Shown piece after piece: positions 48,730 to 57,615 of a stretch of DNA of 64,000 nt. The notes beneath the pieces are model-generated. The model did not search any database and was not told where the DNA came from. It worked only from the letters and a program-made list of their open reading frames with translations. This stretch comes from Candidatus Aegiribacteria sp. (lineage in GTDB: Bacteria; Fermentibacterota; Fermentibacteria; Fermentibacterales; JCC-6), in the NCBI GenBank assembly GCA_030594645.1, contig JAUVEU010000005.1, forward strand, positions 1 to 64,000, given 5' to 3'. A program made the position numbers and the translations under genes. How positions within the stretch are numbered: the first letter of the stretch is position 1; each line of letters begins with the position of its first letter.

Positions 48730-49097
48730 AATCCTCCATTCACAAGGATCTGGCATCAGGTCGCTGGTGGGAGCTTTCGCTGTATGAACAGCTGGGAAAT
48801 GTAGGCAGCGAGGTCAGTCGGGCGCTGAGATGGAAAACCCGTAATCCACAGATATCTCAAGGAGCATTTGAGCGTGCATTGGAGCTGATGGATTTCACTC
48901 TTGATGATCCCCGCCACCGTTGCTCGTTTACTCGACTGCGCGAACTTGCACGAGCGCGGGAGGTTCTGGTCGATTTTCTTGCCGGCTCTAATGAATACCA
49001 ATCAACCGCTGATTCCCTGCAGCGGTACTTCGATGCCTTCGCCGTTGCTGCGGCACTGGCGCGCGACCGTGCTCTGCTCAGGAATCCATCCGGGTGA
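48726..49097 (+). CDS. Small helical protein, partner of the upstream gene
   Basis: 4-nt ATGA overlap with upstream ORF; 'SLYEQLGNVGSEVSRALRWKTRNPQISQGAFERALELMDFTLDDPRHR'. Confidence 0.65.
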   Translation: MKSSIHKDLASGRWWELSLYEQLGNVGSEVSRALRWKTRNPQISQGAFERALELMDFTLDDPRHRCSFTRLRELARAREVLVDFLAGSNEYQSTADSLQRYFDAFAVAAALARDRALLRNPSG

Positions 49098-49099
49098 AA

Positions 49100-49741
49100 T
49101 CAGCCTTTTGAAGTACCAACTGGGCAGGTTGTATTAAAAGGACACACCCCGCACCGGGGTTTGACCGGTTTACAGATTCTCTGTCCGAACGTTACCATTA
49201 TGTGATTGATTCCACTCCAGTATTCAGGAGGAAAAAGTTTCTGAAGCTGCAACTCAGTTTTTTCAGGTGATGATGTGCGAGCCAGACCAAGTCTGTTTGA
49301 AATTCGATGCACGTGAACATCTACACATATCGCGGGTTTTCCGAATACCATCCCAAGAACGAAATTGGCTGTTTTTCTTCCCACTCCCGGAAGGCTCAGC
49401 AAATCCTCGATGTTGTCCGGTACTTTTCCTTCAAATCTGCTCTGAATCAGTTCAGCTGTCCGTTTCAGCTGTTTTGCTTTCTGTCTGAAAAAGCCGGCCG
49501 GTCTGAGGAGTGTTTCCAGTTCTTTCATGTCAATAGAAATCATAGACGTAACATCAGGGGCCGATTTCAGTACCCTTGCAGATACTGCCCTGGTAACCGC
49601 ATCCCTTGTTCTGAGGCTTATAACAGTTGATACAAGAACCGGGAAAGCCTCATGTGATTCTTCGAGAGGGGCTGGAGTACCCGGCAGGCCTGCGGCCTGT
49701 TTCATTGAATCGAGAATCTCAAGTACTCGCTGGCCGGTCAC
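49100..49741 (-). CDS. nth: Endonuclease III
   Basis: HhH 'LPGVGRKTANFVL', 'CVDVHVHRISNRLGL', FeS CKPVKPRCGVCPFNTTC. Confidence 0.92.
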   Translation of the reverse strand: MTGQRVLEILDSMKQAAGLPGTPAPLEESHEAFPVLVSTVISLRTRDAVTRAVSARVLKSAPDVTSMISIDMKELETLLRPAGFFRQKAKQLKRTAELIQSRFEGKVPDNIEDLLSLPGVGRKTANFVLGMVFGKPAICVDVHVHRISNRLGLARTSSPEKTELQLQKLFPPEYWSGINHIMVTFGQRICKPVKPRCGVCPFNTTCPVGTSKG

Positions 49742-50922
49742 TCTTCTACTTTTACGAATTTCAATCCAGGACGGCGCCCCTGCTTCAGGCTGAGAGCTAG
49801 CTTCCCTTCAAGAAGAGAGATAAGATCATCACCGAGCACTTCTCTCCGCCAGCCGGATAATCCAGGAATCGTAGAGAAGTCCTCCTCCGAGCCGGGAGGA
49901 TGTTTCGCAAGAGCATCCATCATATCGGATGACAGAAGCAGAGCGGGTGAAATTCCAAGTCTGTTGGACTCCTGTTTGAGAAATATTCTGAGGATATCCC
50001 TGCGGGCTGAAATGCCGGGCTTTGAGTGGTATTTTGGAATGTCGGGGATATTTTCCGGAGGATTGATCCTGGCTTCCCTGATAACTGCCAGCATTTCGCT
50101 TCCCCATTTGTTAATAAATCCGGAAGAGATTCCCCTGAGTCTGGACAGACTGCTTGTTTTCTCAGGGGCCATTGCGGTGATTGCTCCAAGGATATGATCC
50201 CTTACTATATAATTGCGGGGTTTATTCAGTTTTTCCGCTATCTTTTCTCTCCACTGAACAAGAGCCCAGAGGACAGGGAGTCTGCTGTTCGAGATTTTCC
50301 CGGTGGACCTGACTCTCTGAAAAATCTTTTTCAGCGGAATCTCATATGTGGAGGGAAAAGTGAGCGATTCGGCCTGTTCTGTGTACCAGTTCAGCCGGCC
50401 TGTTGATTTCAGCTTTTTCATCTGATTCCGATAAATCGAAAGGAGGTATCTGACGTCGTTAAGGGCGTATTCGATCTGTTCGTTCGAGAGAGGTCTGATA
50501 GACCAGTCGCTCAGAGTGTGCCCTTTCTGCGGGGCTTTGCCGCACTCGGTTCTTACAAGATTGTAAAGAGAGATCTGAAGTTCATATCCAAGAAACGCGG
50601 CAGCAAGCTGTGTATCAAATACGGATGAAAACACTATATCCAGATGATGCATAAGAACGTCAATATCATTCCTGGCCGAGTGAATAACCTTGATTGGAAC
50701 CTCCGCTTCGAGCAGTTCGCTGATCGGCGAAAGATCCTCAATCCCGAGAGGATCAACTGCTACCGGACCGTTCCTGCCCGCGAACTGTATAAGGAACAGT
50801 TCAGGCCAGTATCTTTTCTCTCCATGGAATTCGGTATCAAGCGCAATGACATCTTCTTTTTTAAGATTCTCAATCAGTCTGTTCAGCTCTTCCTGAGTAT
50901 CGACAAGGGTTTTATTGCTCAA
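49738..50922 (-). CDS. rnd: Ribonuclease D (DEDD exonuclease + HRDC)
   Basis: 'VIALDTEFHGEKRYWPELFLIQFA', 'HSARNDIDVL', 'YALNDVRYLLSIY'. Confidence 0.88.
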   Translation of the reverse strand: MSNKTLVDTQEELNRLIENLKKEDVIALDTEFHGEKRYWPELFLIQFAGRNGPVAVDPLGIEDLSPISELLEAEVPIKVIHSARNDIDVLMHHLDIVFSSVFDTQLAAAFLGYELQISLYNLVRTECGKAPQKGHTLSDWSIRPLSNEQIEYALNDVRYLLSIYRNQMKKLKSTGRLNWYTEQAESLTFPSTYEIPLKKIFQRVRSTGKISNSRLPVLWALVQWREKIAEKLNKPRNYIVRDHILGAITAMAPEKTSSLSRLRGISSGFINKWGSEMLAVIREARINPPENIPDIPKYHSKPGISARRDILRIFLKQESNRLGISPALLLSSDMMDALAKHPPGSEEDFSTIPGLSGWRREVLGDDLISLLEGKLALSLKQGRRPGLKFVKVEE

Positions 50923-51746
50923 AGATTCTCCTGATCAGGTTTTTGTATTACTTCATTTGATATTGAGTTTTCCGAAGAAGATTGTGATTCAATTCTGCTC
51001 GTTTCATCGTGGAAGGGGCAGAAAACCCCTTCCGCGGTAATTTCATAGTAGACGTAACCGTTATCCGGACAGCGGAATCCTCCCCGCTGGCTGAATTCCC
51101 CGTCACTTTCCTCGAACATTCCTGAAAAACTTTCAGGGAAGGTATAACCTGCAAAGATGTAGCCGGAGACAACCTCTGCCAGACTGTCTCGAAGCAGCAT
51201 ACAGCTGGATCCTGCGACATCCAGCCCGTCTGCAAGATGACCTGAAGGACAGAGAAGCATGCTGCCTTCAAGGAAATAGGGTTTACCGCTTATCGGGCAA
51301 TCGTAATCTCCGGGATCAATTCCGTTTCGATATGCCGGGATTACCGTTTCCTGAGCGAAAGCGGTACACATTACAGTAGCTCTTCCAAGAAGGTTATCGA
51401 GTGATGAATCTCCCGCTATTTCCCATTTTCCCGAGTCATCCTCCCGGAGCCAGATTGTTCGTGATCCTCCCTGCTCAAGGGCCATGGAAACTGTGTACCC
51501 GCGAGATTCAATGTTACCAATAGTGGTTCTGCCTGATGAAGCTGAATTATCAAGCAATTCAAGAAAGACAGGGCTTACCAGCGCAGCAAGACTGTCAGAC
51601 ATCAGGAAGTATGCATCCTCAGTATTTCCTGAAGAGAGAGTTCTCACATACTCGCGAGAAATGTCAAGTAAAGCCTTCCCGGTACTTGAAGTACGAGCCA
51701 CGAATGCAGCTGATATCAGAACTGCACAGATAAGCAGTCGGCGCAC
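50919..51746 (-). CDS. Exported hypothetical protein with two Cys/zinc-ribbon-like motifs
   Basis: Signal peptide-like N-terminus; CPISGKPYFLEGSMLLCPSGH and CPDNGYVYYEITAEGVFCPFH. Confidence 0.5.
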   Translation of the reverse strand: MRRLLICAVLISAAFVARTSSTGKALLDISREYVRTLSSGNTEDAYFLMSDSLAALVSPVFLELLDNSASSGRTTIGNIESRGYTVSMALEQGGSRTIWLREDDSGKWEIAGDSSLDNLLGRATVMCTAFAQETVIPAYRNGIDPGDYDCPISGKPYFLEGSMLLCPSGHLADGLDVAGSSCMLLRDSLAEVVSGYIFAGYTFPESFSGMFEESDGEFSQRGGFRCPDNGYVYYEITAEGVFCPFHDETSRIESQSSSENSISNEVIQKPDQENL

Positions 51747-51751
51747 TTCTA

Positions 51752-52681
51752 CTACCTGCTGCCCGAACCGCTTGATGTGCTGTTGAAAAGGCTGAGGAAA
51801 TCAATGCCTGTTCCGTTTATCATTATTCCCCACTCTTTGGACGTATTCTCACCGCCAAGACAGTAAAAGACTTCAGCAGTCAGCTCCATATTCGCGTTGT
51901 TAATCATGAAACCGGCCCTGAGATCCTGTCGGCTGAAATCACTGTTGTTCTGCCCGGTTGTATTTCCGTCTATCTTTGCTTCCGTTTCACCTCTTGTTGC
52001 TATTTCTCCTCCAATTCTCAGGCTTAGTTCAGGATTCATAGGAAGGACGAGAAAGCCTGTAAGTCGGAGTTCAATGGGAGGTTTTGTTTCAGCTGAATCT
52101 CTTCTTGATGCGTGAAGAGCATCCCATGCCCACAGGTAATAACGAAGGCCTGCGGTAGCTTCCACGTTCAGACTTGATCCCTGTGAAAGCGGTGACTGAA
52201 TAGTCATAGCTCCGTCAAAAGCGAAATGTCTGTCGCTTTCTGAATAGCTGCCTGATTCGAGCGCTCCTTTGAAAGGAATCCTTATCGCGCCTCTTGCTAT
52301 GAGGATGGGCGATCTTGTAAGCCACCCATCAAGAGATATCCATGGATCGGAGATGCCTACGCCGGTAGTATCCCCAGGTCCCTGAATCTGAAGGTAGCCG
52401 GGAATAATAATGGAGATCGTATGGCTGTTTGTCAGACCGTATCTGCCGGCGAACTGAAATCTCAGAACACCCAGGCCGGTTGAATAATCATGAAGCTCGC
52501 TGTTGCCAAGGGAATCGGTGAGCCAGTACTGATTTGCTCCGAAATACCCAAGAGCAACGTCCCCGTCTGATTCCATCGAATGCAGAACACTTGTAAGGTT
52601 ATTGTAGTAAAGCGGGTCATATGAAAACGAAACCCCGCATACAACTAGCAAAGCAACCAGAAGAAATCGATAGTTAGACAT
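51752..52681 (-). CDS. Outer-membrane protein-like hypothetical protein
   Basis: MSNYRFLLVALLVVCGVSFS signal peptide; alternating beta-barrel-like strands. Confidence 0.55.
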   Translation of the reverse strand: MSNYRFLLVALLVVCGVSFSYDPLYYNNLTSVLHSMESDGDVALGYFGANQYWLTDSLGNSELHDYSTGLGVLRFQFAGRYGLTNSHTISIIIPGYLQIQGPGDTTGVGISDPWISLDGWLTRSPILIARGAIRIPFKGALESGSYSESDRHFAFDGAMTIQSPLSQGSSLNVEATAGLRYYLWAWDALHASRRDSAETKPPIELRLTGFLVLPMNPELSLRIGGEIATRGETEAKIDGNTTGQNNSDFSRQDLRAGFMINNANMELTAEVFYCLGGENTSKEWGIMINGTGIDFLSLFNSTSSGSGSR

Positions 52682-52753
52682 ATTTTTCCTTTCAAAGAAT
52701 ACCATTTCTGCAATTCAATTTCCGTTAGTTCAAACATAGTTCTTTTCAGGCAG

Positions 52754-52782
52754 TTGACATAAGCCGTACATGCTTTTCTAAT
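52754..52782 (+). promoter_or_regulatory. Sigma70-type promoter for the OmpA-family gene
   Basis: TTGACA-N17-TCTAAT, 64 nt upstream of the start codon. Confidence 0.65.
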
Positions 52783-52846
52783 AGTGCAGGTTTTATAGTG
52801 CAAGTTATGTTGACTACTTTTATTCAATACTTGAAAGGAAGGGAAA

Positions 52847-54847
52847 ATGAAATCACGTGGTTTCATACTGTTAGTAACACTTCTTCTGGTAACAGGAAGC
52901 GCCTTTTCACTCCCCTCGGTGATGGGGTTCAGGGGAGTGAGCAGGGTTCTTGATGCCAGAACCATTGGCGAGAACGAAATGGCTTTTGCTCTCATTGGCC
53001 GGTACTGGAGCAGTGCAGACAAATATGATGATCTTCACTATCGTGCTCGCAGCACCACTTCAGATTCTATTCTGAGCGTGGAGGATTCGGAGCATTTGGC
53101 TGAAGGTTTCTTCGCCCTGGATTACGGGCTGATGAGTTTTGTTGAACTCGCGGCACGTATCAGTTACATAGGTACATACTATGAATTCGACCTCACCCCT
53201 CCCAGAAATCAGACTATCGGTCAGTGGGATGGTATTCATGGAATGGGCGATGTATTACTGGGATTGAAGGCTGGATTTACTCCTACGCCATCAAGCGAAG
53301 TTCTATGGCTCGGAGTTGGAAACTGGTTCTCTTTTGCTCCAAGATCAAACAATACGGTGGAATGCGAAGAATATGACGGAAGATATGCAGGCGGCACTCC
53401 GATGTACTCCATGCGCAGACCCAGCCTTTCTACCGGACATACCAGCATAGGCTTTGGCGGCCTTATTTCTACCGATATGGCCAACATATGGCCTGGAACC
53501 CCCATTCGCGCTCATATCAATGTTGGATATTCAATGTACAAACAGACAATCAGCATGGAAGATTACGTACTTGAATTTGACAGCACGGGGGGAAGATCAA
53601 GAACAAACCTGGCTGACGTAAGTTTGCTGATAAAGGAAAATGCACTTGATCTGGGATTCGCCATAGAATTTCCCACCAAGTTCGCGGTTCTCTTCACGGA
53701 GTTTTCCTTGAAGAAGTATCTTGACAGAGACAACTACAGCACAGTCTCTTATTTCACCCCCGGAATCCGAGTTTTCTCGGGTGGCGGAGTCATTATGGAC
53801 TTCAGCTTCAACATGGGGTTGACGGATTTCAATCCGGAGTACTTCGACTTCGGACACGGTCTTTATCAGTCCGGAACAGTATCAACTGAAGAGAGAGAGC
53901 AGAGAGCACCTCTTCCCGAAGGCGGCACCCAGGACTGGGGCGTTTCGATGAGTATAGCCTTCTCCAGCGATCTAATTGATAAGGGACCGGGGGTAACAAC
54001 CGGTACAGTTTCAGGTATGATCACCGAATTCGAAACGGGTGAGCCTGTGGAGGCTGAGATCTCCTTCCCCGGCATACCAGTACAGAGTGTTAATTCTGAT
54101 CCTGAAACAGGTTTCTATTCGGTCACTCTTCCTGAAGGAAGCATTCCCGTTACCGTCTCCGCAGAAGGTTACAACGCAGCGTCCGCAACGGTGGTTCTGG
54201 AAGCCGATCAGGATGTCGTAGTTGATTTTTCTCTTGAGGTAAGAGCCGGACAGGGACAGGTCGCCGGAACGGTTACGGAGTTCGAGAATAGCGATCCGCT
54301 TCAGGCTACGATAACTATTGATACAGAAGAACCTATCACAATTGAATCCTCCGCGGCCGGAGTATTCCAGATCGATGCTCCTGAAGGAACATGGACAGTA
54401 ACAGCTGAGGTTGACGGATACGTTTCCCGTTCCCAGCCTGTTGTCATTACCGCTGATGAGACTACAATTGTCGATTTCGTCCTTAGACCCGCCCTGGAGA
54501 CAGGACAGGTTCTATCCTTCGATAACATCTATTTCGACAGCGGCAGCTCGACTCTCAAACCGGAGTCATATTACATTCTGGACAACGTGGTTGAAATACT
54601 CGAGGCAAATGCGAATGCACGAGTTCAGGTTGCCGGACATACAGATTCTGACGGCAGTTCAAGCTACAACCAGACCCTCAGTGAACAGAGAGCTGCTTCT
54701 GTATTCACTTACCTTGTTCAGCGCGGAATATCCGCTTCCAGATTGACAACCCTGGGCTTCGGAGAAGCTCAACCCGTTGTACCGAACACTTCTGCTTCAA
54801 ACAAGGCAATGAACAGAAGGATAGAGTTCACGGTTCTTTCGAACTAG
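52847..54847 (+). CDS. OmpA-family protein with carboxypeptidase-regulatory-like repeats
   Basis: Signal peptide; two 'G.V.G.VTEFE...' CarboxypepD_reg-like repeats; 'FDNIYFDSGSSTLKPESYYILDNVVEIL...GHTDSDGSSSYNQTLSEQRAASV'. Confidence 0.88.
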   Translation: MKSRGFILLVTLLLVTGSAFSLPSVMGFRGVSRVLDARTIGENEMAFALIGRYWSSADKYDDLHYRARSTTSDSILSVEDSEHLAEGFFALDYGLMSFVELAARISYIGTYYEFDLTPPRNQTIGQWDGIHGMGDVLLGLKAGFTPTPSSEVLWLGVGNWFSFAPRSNNTVECEEYDGRYAGGTPMYSMRRPSLSTGHTSIGFGGLISTDMANIWPGTPIRAHINVGYSMYKQTISMEDYVLEFDSTGGRSRTNLADVSLLIKENALDLGFAIEFPTKFAVLFTEFSLKKYLDRDNYSTVSYFTPGIRVFSGGGVIMDFSFNMGLTDFNPEYFDFGHGLYQSGTVSTEEREQRAPLPEGGTQDWGVSMSIAFSSDLIDKGPGVTTGTVSGMITEFETGEPVEAEISFPGIPVQSVNSDPETGFYSVTLPEGSIPVTVSAEGYNAASATVVLEADQDVVVDFSLEVRAGQGQVAGTVTEFENSDPLQATITIDTEEPITIESSAAGVFQIDAPEGTWTVTAEVDGYVSRSQPVVITADETTIVDFVLRPALETGQVLSFDNIYFDSGSSTLKPESYYILDNVVEILEANANARVQVAGHTDSDGSSSYNQTLSEQRAASVFTYLVQRGISASRLTTLGFGEAQPVVPNTSASNKAMNRRIEFTVLSN

Positions 54848-54859
54848 ATACTTCGCGAT

Positions 54860-54884
54860 AGAGGGGCGGATTATCCGCCCCTCT
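54860..54884 (+). terminator. Stem-loop after OmpA-family gene
   Basis: AGAGGGGCGGA-TTA-TCCGCCCCTCT 11-bp perfect stem, weak T-tract. Confidence 0.7.
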
Positions 54885-54929
54885 CCTCATCCAGAAGATG
54901 TAGCCCGTTCTGAAAAGAAGGGGCTAATT

Positions 54930-55355
54930 CTATTCGTCTACCGAAGGCAATTTCCCTGTTCTTTTCCAATCCAGAAACTGATTAAGAATTTTCAGGTGAT
55001 CAAAAGTAATGTCAGGAGGGAAAGATTCCGGACTGAATGCCTCTGCATAAGCAGCGTCATCTCCTCCTGATGGAATACCTTCAGCCGTGCAGCAGTAAAC
55101 CGCGCTGACCGTATCACCTCTGGGATCTCGCCAGGGTTTAGAGTAGATGTGAAATAATCGAACTGCTTCAATATTCAGTGATGTTTCCTCAAAAGCTTCT
55201 CTTCTGACAGCTTCAGCAAGGCTTTCTCCGGGGTCAACAAACCCTCCGGGAAGCGCCCAGCCGAGCGGAGGATATTTCCGCTTTATGAGAACTATCCGCT
55301 CATCCGGCAGTTCGATTATTGCGTCAACAGTTAAAAGAGGAGTAACAGGTCTCAT
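54930..55355 (-). CDS. NUDIX hydrolase
   Basis: 'GGFVDPGESLAEAVRREAFEETSL' Nudix box. Confidence 0.9.
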   Translation of the reverse strand: MRPVTPLLTVDAIIELPDERIVLIKRKYPPLGWALPGGFVDPGESLAEAVRREAFEETSLNIEAVRLFHIYSKPWRDPRGDTVSAVYCCTAEGIPSGGDDAAYAEAFSPESFPPDITFDHLKILNQFLDWKRTGKLPSVDE

Positions 55356-55450
55356 AACAGGCTCCTAATCGCTGCGTATGGAACAATACATGAGTATTTT
55401 TGTATATATACGCTGTAATGAAGACATGTACATATCATGAAAGGACGAAA

Positions 55451-55909
55451 ATGAAAAAACATCTGACTGTACTAATGCTTGCGGGAATGCTTTCAATGGC
55501 GTGTGGCCAGACTGATAATGATTCTCCCGTAACAGAGGGCGGCAACGAACTCCTGGAAGAACTGACATGGTTCAATGATGACTATGACGCAGCCAGCGCC
55601 GAAGCGGAAGCCTCAGGCAAGCCTCTTTTGATTGACATGTACGCAGACTGGTGCGGTCCATGCGTAACTCTCGGGGAAGAGTATTTTACCAGCGCGGAGA
55701 TGCACCCGGTTCTTTCCAACTTCGTTCTGTTAAGGCTGGATGTCGACAGCCCTGCGGGCGGACCTTACGCAATGCAATACAACGTATCAGCAATTCCATG
55801 CATTGTAATAGCGAAAGCCGATGGAACTGAAATTGACAGGATAGTCGGAACCACGCCTACTAAAGGGCAGTATGTAGACGCGCTTGAAGAGATTCTGCAG
55901 CAGATATAG
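55451..55909 (+). CDS. Thioredoxin-fold lipoprotein
   Basis: Lipobox MLSMACG; 'KPLLIDMYADWCGPCVTLGEEYF'. Confidence 0.85.
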   Translation: MKKHLTVLMLAGMLSMACGQTDNDSPVTEGGNELLEELTWFNDDYDAASAEAEASGKPLLIDMYADWCGPCVTLGEEYFTSAEMHPVLSNFVLLRLDVDSPAGGPYAMQYNVSAIPCIVIAKADGTEIDRIVGTTPTKGQYVDALEEILQQI

Positions 55910-55927
55910 ATAAAAAGATGCAAATTG

Positions 55928-55962
55928 GGCGGGAGGAACAGCGATGCTCCTCCCGCCTTTTT
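55928..55962 (+). terminator. Rho-independent terminator
   Basis: GGCGGGAGGA-N10-TCCTCCCGCC-TTTTT. Confidence 0.9.
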
Positions 55963-55976
55963 CCCGATAAGTAAGA

Positions 55977-57524
55977 TCAGTTCTTGACTGCTCTAATGCT
56001 TTCAACGAGATCATCTGCTCTGAATCTCACCAGATAAACTCCGGACGCAAGAAGTTCTGTATTCCATACAAGCGAGTGATCACCTGCAGCCAGATCTTCA
56101 TTGAGCAGTGTCTCAACCAGATGACCGGCCATATCGTATACAGTAATTTTGACTTCTCGGGGACTATTAATATTGAAGATCAAGGTGGATACGGATAATA
56201 AAGGATTAGACGAAAGGATAAAATTGCCGGTATCCCGGATGACCGGTGTTCTGCTGTCTTCGATTTCCACGGTAATTATCCCGCCGAGGTAGTATTCCTC
56301 TCCGCACGAATCAGGATCATCGTCCCACTGCGGGTGTTCGCCTGCGGTATCCCATACTAACGCTCTGTCGGCAGCCTCCCAGAAAGAAACTGCGCCGTCA
56401 GAATTCATATCCGGATTGCCGGGAAGGGGTCCCCCTGGCAAATTCGTTGTTGGCGGGACGGTTCCATGCATCGCGCCTGTCCAGTAATAAACCCATTCGT
56501 CATACTCCGGAGAAGTAGCTCCGGACCAGCTGTACTCGTATGCGTTAGCGGCTGAGGTGAAAGAGCTGGGCATAGCATCTGTACCTGTCATTACATCCAG
56601 AAGAAATCCTCCGGAATAGCACTGTTCCATGACAGTGTGAATGGAGTATGCTGTCAGATCCAGGAGCATAGCCTTAAGAATATCATCATCCAGATATTCG
56701 GTATTCCAGAGATTGAGAATTACTTCAGGGGGGCTGTCGAACTTACCCGAACCGCCATGGTCTGTCGTGAAAAGAAGAAGATGATCATCCGGGCCAAGCA
56801 TGGCTTTGATATCATTGAAGCCGTTGATAACACCTGAGTAAGTAGCATCGTAATTAATATCATAGTCGCCATCGGCATCAAAATCAGGATTGGAGTTCAA
56901 ACCGCCGGACTGGTCAGGAGCTGGATTAAGTCCATCTGAAAAGCACACGATTATATGATCATCAGGAATAAGATAATCATGATGCAAAACATTATAGACG
57001 AATTGCACATCGCCATAGTAACGGATATGGTTGTTTGCGTAGTTATATCCCCCGGAAATAATCCATGCGTACATATGCTCAGCGTTTTCAGTCGTTGACT
57101 GAACGTTTGGTATGAACCAGGCAATGAAATCCTCGTACTGACCCTTAAAGTCATCTGAAGGGGGAAGACAGGTGTATTCGACTATCATTTCCTGAAGGGC
57201 ATCCGGTGGAGTCGTAAGCCTTATGATTTCCATTTCACCATTTGCGGTAACAAAAACCCAGCGGCATGGATGCTCCCAGTTCGCTAAAGCAACGTCATCA
57301 ATAAGAATAAGATAGCCGGTAACAGGCACAATTATATCCTCGTGCCAGGTTCCCACCGTTTCGCCTGCTGTCAGCATAAGATCCAGTGAAAGAACAGATT
57401 TGCCCTCAATATCTCCAGAAAGAACGTCATTGAATACCAGACTTGCCGCCTGGTGAGGCCCGTTGATTGCTGAAGCAGCCGAAAGAGCTGTTATCAACAC
57501 TAAACAGATTGGAATTAGTTTCAT
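55977..57524 (-). CDS. Secreted clan CD (C13/legumain-like) cysteine peptidase with T9SS-type C-terminal domain
   Basis: Signal peptide; His motif 'FTTDHGGSG', Cys motif 'VMEQCYSGGF'; C-terminal 'YDMAGHLVETLLNEDLAAGDHSLVWNTELLASGVYLVRFRA'. Confidence 0.75.
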   Translation of the reverse strand: MKLIPICLVLITALSAASAINGPHQAASLVFNDVLSGDIEGKSVLSLDLMLTAGETVGTWHEDIIVPVTGYLILIDDVALANWEHPCRWVFVTANGEMEIIRLTTPPDALQEMIVEYTCLPPSDDFKGQYEDFIAWFIPNVQSTTENAEHMYAWIISGGYNYANNHIRYYGDVQFVYNVLHHDYLIPDDHIIVCFSDGLNPAPDQSGGLNSNPDFDADGDYDINYDATYSGVINGFNDIKAMLGPDDHLLLFTTDHGGSGKFDSPPEVILNLWNTEYLDDDILKAMLLDLTAYSIHTVMEQCYSGGFLLDVMTGTDAMPSSFTSAANAYEYSWSGATSPEYDEWVYYWTGAMHGTVPPTTNLPGGPLPGNPDMNSDGAVSFWEAADRALVWDTAGEHPQWDDDPDSCGEEYYLGGIITVEIEDSRTPVIRDTGNFILSSNPLLSVSTLIFNINSPREVKITVYDMAGHLVETLLNEDLAAGDHSLVWNTELLASGVYLVRFRADDLVESIRAVKN

Positions 57525-57615
57525 GTTTCCTCCCCGACAATATTTAATTATCAATAAAATAGTTTTTACGAATGAAATCTTATCAAGTCAATACGGGTGA
57601 ATAAAATGCGAATTG

